A stretch of 64,000 bases of DNA from Tenacibaculum tangerinum (lineage in GTDB: Bacteria > Bacteroidota > Bacteroidia > Flavobacteriales > Flavobacteriaceae), in NCBI RefSeq assembly GCF_029853675.1, contig NZ_CP122539.1:3546407-3610406 (forward strand), given 5' to 3'. Of the stretch, positions 53,619 through 61,800 are shown piece by piece; the first letter of the stretch is position 1; each line of letters opens with the position of its first letter. A program made the translations under genes and the position numbers. The notes beneath the pieces were generated by a model that did no database searches, was not told where the DNA came from, and saw nothing but the letters and a program-made list of their open reading frames with translations.

Positions 53619-54164
53619 ATGTGTTTAGAAATAGGAAATAAAGTAGCAGTTATCGATGCCGATATTAGAGGAGTAGTGGTGAAATTAATAGGAGATGAAG
53701 TGTACGTATTAGATGATGAAGGAATGGAATACTGCTTTACAAAAAAGGAATTGGTAAAAGTAGAAGTAGATCAAAATGACCTTAGTAAGTATTTTGATAT
53801 AAATAACCCAATGTTAAAAGCTAAAATTACATCCAAAGAAAAAAAGAAATCAACTTCTTTTATAAAAGATAAAAAAGAGGTGGTAATGGAGGTAGATTTG
53901 CACGCTGAAAAGTTGGTCAAATCTACAAGGGGTATGGATAATTACGATATTTTAACATTACAAATCAACACAGCAAAACACAAATTAGAATATTGTATCT
54001 CTAAAAGGATATCAAAATTGGTGTTAATTCACGGGGTTGGAGACGGAGTATTGAAAACAGAATTACAGTTTTTGTTAAACAATTACCCTGTTAAATATTA
54101 CGATGCCTCTTATCAAAAATACGGTCAAGGAGCTACCGAAGTATATATCTATCAGAATCAATAA
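53619..54164 (+). CDS. Smr-domain protein
   Basis: This 181-residue protein has an N-terminal small beta-barrel (GNKVAVIDADIRGVVVKLIGDEVYVLD), then a basic linker, and a C-terminal Smr domain from VDLHAEKL with LVLIHGVGDGVLKTEL and GQGATEVYIY. The Smr domain nicks branched DNA or cuts RNA in relatives; the catalytic DLH and HGxG motifs are intact. Related proteins in this phylum are annotated as DUF2027/Smr proteins. It lies 55 bases before the cysteine desulfurase gene on the same strand. Confidence 0.82.
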   Translation: MCLEIGNKVAVIDADIRGVVVKLIGDEVYVLDDEGMEYCFTKKELVKVEVDQNDLSKYFDINNPMLKAKITSKEKKKSTSFIKDKKEVVMEVDLHAEKLVKSTRGMDNYDILTLQINTAKHKLEYCISKRISKLVLIHGVGDGVLKTELQFLLNNYPVKYYDASYQKYGQGATEVYIYQNQ

Positions 54165-54219
54165 TTTGTAAAGCACAGCAAAAATCTAGCTGTCTATTAG
54201 AAAATCTTACTTTTGTATT

Positions 54220-55356
54220 ATGAAATCTATTTATCTAGACAATGCCGCAACAACCCCTATGTTGCCAGAAGTTATCGAAGCGATGCATTTGTCAATGCAA
54301 ACCAATTTTGGCAATCCATCTTCTACACATCAATACGGTAGGAAAGCAAAAGCAGCAGTTGAAACCGCTAGGAAAAATATAGCGAAACAATTTAATATTT
54401 CGTCGAGTGAAATTATTTTTACTGCTGGTGGCACCGAGGCAGATAACTTAATTTTATTCAATGCGGTTCTTAACCTAGGGGTAAAAAGAATTATTACCTC
54501 TAAAATCGAACATCATGCTGTTTTAAATACCGTACAGTTTTTAGAAAGAGAACATCATATACAAGTAGAATATATAGAGGTAGATAAAAACGGAGCAATT
54601 ATTTTAACTAGTTTACAAGATCTTTTAAAAAAATCAAACAAAAATACGCTAGTTAGTTTAATGTATGTTAATAACGAAATAGGTAACCTGTTACCAATCG
54701 ATAACGTAGCTAAACTATGCAAAGAATACAATACCTATTTCCATTCAGATACAGTTCAAGCCGTAGGTCATTATGCCATTGATTTAAAAGAAACTCCTGT
54801 AGATTTTATAGCAGCAAGTGCGCATAAATTTCACGGACCAAAAGGAGTTGGGTTTGCGTATTTTAAAAAAGGAATAGGAATTTTACCTATGCTCCATGGA
54901 GGAGCGCAAGAAAAAGGAGCTAGGTCTAGTACCGAAAATGTTCATTCAATTATAGGAATGGAAAAGGCTTTAGCAATTGCTTGTCAAGATTTGGAAAAAG
55001 ATAAGAAGTATATTCAAGGCTTAAAAAAATATTTTGTAGAAAAAATCAAAGAATTGATTCCAGATATTGAAGTAAATGGAGAAGAAATTGAACATACAAG
55101 CTATACGATAGTTAATTTAAGGTTTCCAACAGGAAATAAATTGTTGCTCTTTAACTTAGATTTGGCTGGAATAGCTGTTTCAGGAGGTAGTGCATGTCAA
55201 AGTGGTAGTAGTAAAGGTTCTCATGTGTTACAAGAATTTTTAGACGAAGAAGAAGAAAAGAAAACATCGATACGGTTTTCTTTTAGTAAACTCAATACCA
55301 TTGAAGAAATCAATACCTTGTTAAATCAATTAAAAAAAATACAAAAAAAGAAATAA
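54220..55356 (+). CDS. Cysteine desulfurase (NifS/IscS type)
   Basis: This 378-residue PLP enzyme supplies sulfur for Fe-S clusters or thiolation. The start IYLDNAATTPMLPEV, PLP lysine K203 in SAHKFHGPKG, and active-site cysteine C326 in GSACQSGSSKGSHVL are visible. The cysteine loop is of class I type. No iscU or sufE gene adjoins, so the acceptor is unknown. A TAnnTTTG match at 54208-54215 is too close to the ATG to be an ordinary promoter. Confidence 0.92.
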   Translation: MKSIYLDNAATTPMLPEVIEAMHLSMQTNFGNPSSTHQYGRKAKAAVETARKNIAKQFNISSSEIIFTAGGTEADNLILFNAVLNLGVKRIITSKIEHHAVLNTVQFLEREHHIQVEYIEVDKNGAIILTSLQDLLKKSNKNTLVSLMYVNNEIGNLLPIDNVAKLCKEYNTYFHSDTVQAVGHYAIDLKETPVDFIAASAHKFHGPKGVGFAYFKKGIGILPMLHGGAQEKGARSSTENVHSIIGMEKALAIACQDLEKDKKYIQGLKKYFVEKIKELIPDIEVNGEEIEHTSYTIVNLRFPTGNKLLLFNLDLAGIAVSGGSACQSGSSKGSHVLQEFLDEEEEKKTSIRFSFSKLNTIEEINTLLNQLKKIQKKK

Positions 55357-55849
55357 TTGAATTAAGTATCTCTAAGGGTGTTTTTATTCTTATCTTATAT
55401 AACTCCATTTATTTTTAATAAAAACCTTTTAAAATCGATTTATGCACTTTTATTTTATAGTTTAAAATTATAAATAATTTTTTTACAATAATTTTTAATT
55501 ATAGAGTGACTTGTTACTGTAATTTTACATCTAATAAAATGGGGTGGTAGTTTTTAACTAGTATGCGAAAAAATAAACCTTATTGTTTTGATATACAGAA
55601 AAAAAGATTAAATTAGTCTTCAAGAAAAAAGGCGAAAAAAATATTTTAGTTATCTTAATTGAGGTAAGAAAAATATTATATATTTGCGCATCCAAAAAAT
55701 AGGAGCCCCCCCACAAATAGTTAATGGTATAATTTAAACTATAGTGTTGGTGTGGTCTCTAAACTTCACTCAGCCCAATTATAAAGTTTTTTAAAATCTC
55801 TAATTTGATTAGAGATAACATATTGTGTTAAAGGTAAAGCATATTTCAT
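55357..55849. other. Long AT-rich intergenic region and leader of the giant adhesin gene
   Basis: No gene is seen. GTTTTTATT (about 55378) and AATAAAAAC (about 55420) could pair as a weak terminator for the desulfurase. The promoter at 55659-55686 implies a leader of about 155 bases that holds a C7 run (55707-55713). No recognisable riboswitch. Confidence 0.4.
55659..55686 (+). promoter_or_regulatory. Promoter of giant repeat-protein gene
   Basis: TATATTTG at 55679-55686 is a full -7 match. TTG at 55659-55661 gives a 17-base spacer to it. Transcription would start near 55693. Confidence 0.5.
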
Positions 55850-58800
55850 ATGGTAAAATTCTACTTTTTAAATAGTCTTTTGAAAAAAAGACGATTTAGT
55901 CGAGTAACTCTGTTTATTTTTCTTCTGTCTTTAGTTATTCAGGTCAACGCACAGTCCATTTCATCCAGTAATGGTACTGGGCGATGTCGCGATTGTGTTC
56001 CAAACGCTAATTGGACTATAAATGCGGGTACGCCTGATGTTTCAGATAGAGAGAAAGCTGCTTTTCCGGGAACAACAAACGGAGGTAAAGATTGGAATTC
56101 AGCCCTTTTACCAATACCACCGACGGGACATAATTATTGGATTACATTAAGGGATGTCGGAGATCCTGCTGGAGAAGAAATTATAGAAACAAATATAACA
56201 GGATTAGTAGTTGGTGAAACCTATGAGTTAGAGTTTTACGCTATGACTGCAACATCGCAATATTCACCTATATACAACGATTCATTTTTTTATAAAATAG
56301 GAAGCTTACCAAAAGAAGAAGTAACCACACTATCTCAAGATGTGTGGGGGAAACACGTAATTCGATTTCAAGCAAATGCTGCAACGATGCTTTTGCAATT
56401 GTATTCGGGTTCTAATGCAACAAGCACCCAATCAATAGACTATCAATCTGTTTTATTTTCGGTAGGAGAAAATGCAATTAGATATTTACCCGATAATGAT
56501 AATGATGGAGTTTTTGATGTTGATGATTTAGATGATGATAACGACGGAATACTAGATGCTAACGAAACATGTTCACAAGCACAATCAGGTGCATGGACCA
56601 TTTCTGGAACCACAGCAACTTACGATTATGGAAATGGAGTTATCGCTAGAATTACTACAACAAATAGTGTGAATTTTGTAGCTGGTAACTTCAATACTGA
56701 ATCTTTTTGGTCAGAAAATCTGGCAGGAGATACTTCACTAGCAATAGATCAAGATTTTAATCAAAATATGGTTATTAGTTTTGAAGATGCATTGGGGTAT
56801 CCAGTGAAAGTTGCTAATCCGGTTTTACACATAGACAGATTGGGAGCAAGATTCAGCTCCAGCCCTCCTTTTCAACGCTCTGCTCTTATTACACTACAAG
56901 ATAATTTAAGTTGGACTCGACTTGCAGGAACTTCCGATTTTGCAGTAACAACCAATACTGCTACAGATGGAGGCTCAGGAGAACCACACGTTGGTTGGAC
57001 ATTGGAAAGTACTGCTACTGATGCTGATGGAACAGCAGCTGGTTCGTTAAGAATCGATGCCACGGTATCTAGTTTTACATTGAGCTTTACAGCTAACCAA
57101 GGAGCAACCACTGGTGCAGATGGAATAGAATTGATATTATTTGCTTGTGAAAGCATTGATACCGATTTAGATGAAATACCCAATTCTTTAGATGTGGATA
57201 GCGATAATGATGGCTGTTACGATGCTTTAGAAGCAGCAGGTTCGTACAACTATACGCAATTATCAGGCGGTGCATTTACTGGAGGAGTTGATCTTAATGG
57301 AATTCCCAATACGGTTGGCTCGAGTGGGCAAGCAACCACAACAGCAGTTACCAATGCTGCAAATAGTACTGCATGTTGTAGTGCCTCAGTTTCAGGATTT
57401 ACAGACTCAGATTCTGACGGGGTTGCTGATGTCTGCGATTTAGATAATGATAATGATGGAATTTTAGATACAGATGAAGGACTTTGTTCAGGAACCATAG
57501 CAAGTCCGTTTACGAGTTTAGCCGCAGCTAGAAATGTAAAAACAGCAGGTATTTATAATTTCGATATAAATGGTTCGACTTTTTCAACCTATGTAGATGA
57601 AAAAGGCTATGTTAGAGTAGCACTTGATTTCGGAAATGGAGTAGGTAACCTACCTTCTACTACAAGCTTAACAACTACAGCTAGAGGAATTTTATCGAGT
57701 ACTATTTTAGCTGAGTTTACCGAAGCCAGTGAAATACGTTTTTCTTCTTCTAACGGGGTAGTAGATGTAGTAACCACCAATGCTACATTACTGGCAAGAT
57801 TACGAGCAAATGAAACGCTTCACCGTGGAAGTACAGGTAATGACAATTTATTAAACGATAGCTGGATAGGTAGAAATTCTGAATTGTTAACAGGTGATGC
57901 TAGTTGTGAAACTACCCACGGAACTACTCTAAATGAGAATATTATTCATGTTTGTTTGAATTATGTTTCATCGAATTGGATTCCTTCTATTAACATACAA
58001 AGAATACTCTGGAATAACGATGAAATACCCGATGCAGAATCACTCAATCTTTGGGTAAGAGCTTCTTCAACAGAAGTTTGTGCTATCGATACAGATTTAG
58101 ACGGAACACCAGACTATTTAGATACAGACTCAGATGGCGATGGATGTTTTGATGCTCTAGAAGCAGCAGGTACATATACATATACAGAATTAGATACAAA
58201 CGGACGTTTTACGGGGGGAGTTGATAGTAACGGAATTCCTACTACTGTTGGTTCGAGTGGACAAGCAATTACAGCAGCGGTCACCAATTTTTTAGATAGT
58301 ACTGCGTGTTGTGTTACTTCAGTTTCAGGATTCGCAGATACTGATTCTGATGGAATTACCGATGCCTGCGATTCAGATGATGACAACGATGGAATTTTAG
58401 ATGTAGATGAATCTTTGATATGTTCAACACCTTTAGATTTAACTGGGTTAGGAAGTACTTTGACCTCAGGAGAATATTACGATGAAGCAACACAACAATT
58501 GGTAGATGTTACAATTAGCACATCAGGTAGTCAATTTCTAGGAAATGCCAATGGAGACATTCGAATGGGAGTCGGAGATTCAGTTACATTTACTTTTTCT
58601 TCACCAGTAACAATATCCCTTAGGCACGAAATAAATATTGTAGGAAATTTCGATTACGATGATAACTGGGAAGTCATATCTACAGGTAATTTCTCGATTT
58701 ATGATCCTGGAAACGATTTAAGAATTAACTCTAATTCAGGCGGAGTATTAAATTTTCTTGCCGATGATAGAGGTGAATATGAACCGTGGATAATTACAAC

Positions 58801-61800
58801 AACTACCACATCATTAACGCTTAATTTTTTTGGTGGCGGACCGATTAATCCAAGATCTACCATCAACTTGGCGTTAACCTGTGGCGGATTTTTAGATACC
58901 GATGGTGATGGACTTTTAGACCATGTAGACACAGACTCAGATGGCGATGGATGTTTTGATGCCCTAGAAGCGGCGGGTACATATACATATACAGAATTAG
59001 ATACGAACGGACGTTTTACGGGGGGAGTTGATAGTAACGGAATTCCGAGTACTGTTGGTTCGAGTGGGCAAGCAACCACCGCAGCAGTTACCGATGCGTT
59101 TGATAATACTACATGTTGTGACCCTTCTGTATCAGGATTTACAGATACTGATAATGACGGAATTGTAAATTCATGTGATTTAGACGATGATAACGATGGA
59201 ATATTAGACACAGATGAATGTCCTAGCATAGAATCAGTACTTATTGCTACAGGAACAGAAAATGTTCAAGATATTAAAATCAACCTACAGAGTGAATACA
59301 CCAATAATTTACCTAAAGGAGCCACGTATACGATTACAGAAACACTTTCTGATGGTGCAGCACCCGTAGCTAATAAGTATACTGGTTATGATTTGGTTGT
59401 ATTTGGAGGAAATGTAAATAGTACTATCGATAAGTCAGAATGGGATGCCCTTGAGAATGCCATTATCAATAATTTGAGTAAAGCTTTTGTTATTGAAGTA
59501 GACTGGTGTTGTAATGCTACGAACCGTGACAATATGGTTAGTATGCTGAATAATGTGTATGGAACAAATTATGGTGTTGGAGCTACCGAATATACAGAAT
59601 CAGGTTTTTCTGACTTAAATATAAACTCTAATTACTATTCAGAACTAACACCCATAGCAACATTAAATCAAGGTTTTTACTATGGAATGACAAACGTAGA
59701 TAATAGTGATATTACCTATTTTGCTCAAACAGGTGCAAGTAGCTTTTCATCCACCATTGCCATGGGAGGTATGAAACAAATCCCAAACTCAAGTTCACCT
59801 GCTAATTTTGTAGCTTGGTTTACTGATGCTACTATTACACAAAATGGATTTTATCCAGATAACCAAAATAAAATAGCCAGCACCTTCTATGAAGTAGTTG
59901 CAAATAATACGGTTAGTTTTTGTGATACAGATGGAGATAACATACCAAATCATTTAGATTTAGATAGTGATGGAGACGGTTGTAGTGATAGTGTAGAAGC
60001 AAGTAACACACCGTTTACTAACAACGATATTACAAATTATAATACAGGAGTCGATGCAAACTCTAACGGATTATTAGATGATTTTGAAGCTGGAACCACA
60101 GGAAATATAGATTATACCTCTACATACTCTGCTTATGCCCTAGATGATACAATTAGTGCTTGTATAGATACAGATGGCGATGGTGTGAATGATTTAAATG
60201 ACATAGACGATGATAATGATGGAGTTTTAGATACAGATGAATGCCCTAGCGTAGAGTCAGTACTTATTGCTACAGGAACAGAAAATATTCAAGGTATTAA
60301 AACTAACCTACAAAATGAATATGTCAATAACTTACCTAAAGGAGCCACGTATACGATTACAGAAACACTTTCTGATGGTGTAGCACCCATAGCTAATAAG
60401 TATACTGGTTATGATTTAGTTGTATTTGGAGGAAATGTAAATACTACTATCGATAAGTCAGAATGGGATGCCCTTGAGAATGCCATTATCAATAATTTAA
60501 GTAAAGCTTTTGTTATTGAAGTAGACTGGTGTTGTAATGCTGCGAACCGTAACAATATGGTGAGCATGTTAAATAATGTGTATGGAACAAATTATGGTGT
60601 TGGATCTATCCAATATACATCATCAGGTTTTTCTGAATTAAATATAAACTCTAACTATTATTCAGAACTAAAACCCATAGCAACATTAAATCAAGGTTTT
60701 TACTATGGAATGACAAACGTAGATAATAGTGATATTACCTATTTTGCTCAAACTTCTGCAAGTAACTTTTCACCCACCATTGCTATGGGGGGTATGAAAC
60801 AAATCCCAACCTCAAGTTCACCTGCCAATTTTGTAGCTTGGTTTACTGATGGTACCATTACGCAAAATGGATTTTATCCAGATAACCAAAATAAAATAGC
60901 CAGCACCTTCTATGATGCAATTGCAAATAATACGGCTAGTTTTTGTGATACAGATGGAGACAACATACCAAACCATTTAGATTTAGATAGTGATGGAGAC
61001 GGATGTAGTGATAGTGTAGAAGCAGGCAATACACCGTTAGCTAACAACGATATTACGAATTATAATACAGGAGTCGATGCAAACTCTAACGGATTATTAG
61101 ATGATTTTGAAGTTGCCACCACCGGAGAGATTAACTATACCTCTACGTACTCTCCCTACGCGTTAGATAGTACAATTAGCGCTTGTATTGATACTGATGG
61201 TGATGGTATAAATGATTTAATTGATATAGACGATGATAATGATGGAGTGCTAGATACAACCGAGTTAAATTGTGGTACAGGAAGTGCAACCACTACCACA
61301 GCCAATACTGTCCTTACAGCAGGATTGCAACATTTTGAAGGAGTTTTTAATAAAGGATTATCGAATGTAGACTACAATGTAGATTTTCAAAATCTATCAC
61401 AAGCTTTAGTAGCAGAAAATATTTACGATGGTAGTAGTGGAGTACATTATGTGGTTGATGATACCAGTTTAGGAAGTTACATTACCACAATTAGTCTAAC
61501 ACCACAAGCTGATGCCTTGTTAAATAAAGTTACTTGGGGACCAAACTTGGTGGGGAATACAGATACAGAAAATATCAATAGTATTCAAACCATTATTCTA
61601 AATTGGACACCATTAGTATCCGCCATTGTTTACGACCCAAATAATGAATTAGATATCAACGGTAGTGTAGATGGTACAGACACAAACGGAGTAGTTATTT
61701 CATCAGGAGATAATATTTTTCAACGAGCTAATTTTACAGCAGCTAGTAAACCAACATGGTATGTTGAATTTGTAGGGAATTTACTATCCTCAGAATTTCA

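Noticed and set aside
54208..54215. TACTTTTG promoter box before the cysteine desulfurase
   Set aside because: It ends four bases before the ATG with no -33 box; it would need a leaderless message, and chance matches are expected in AT-rich DNA.
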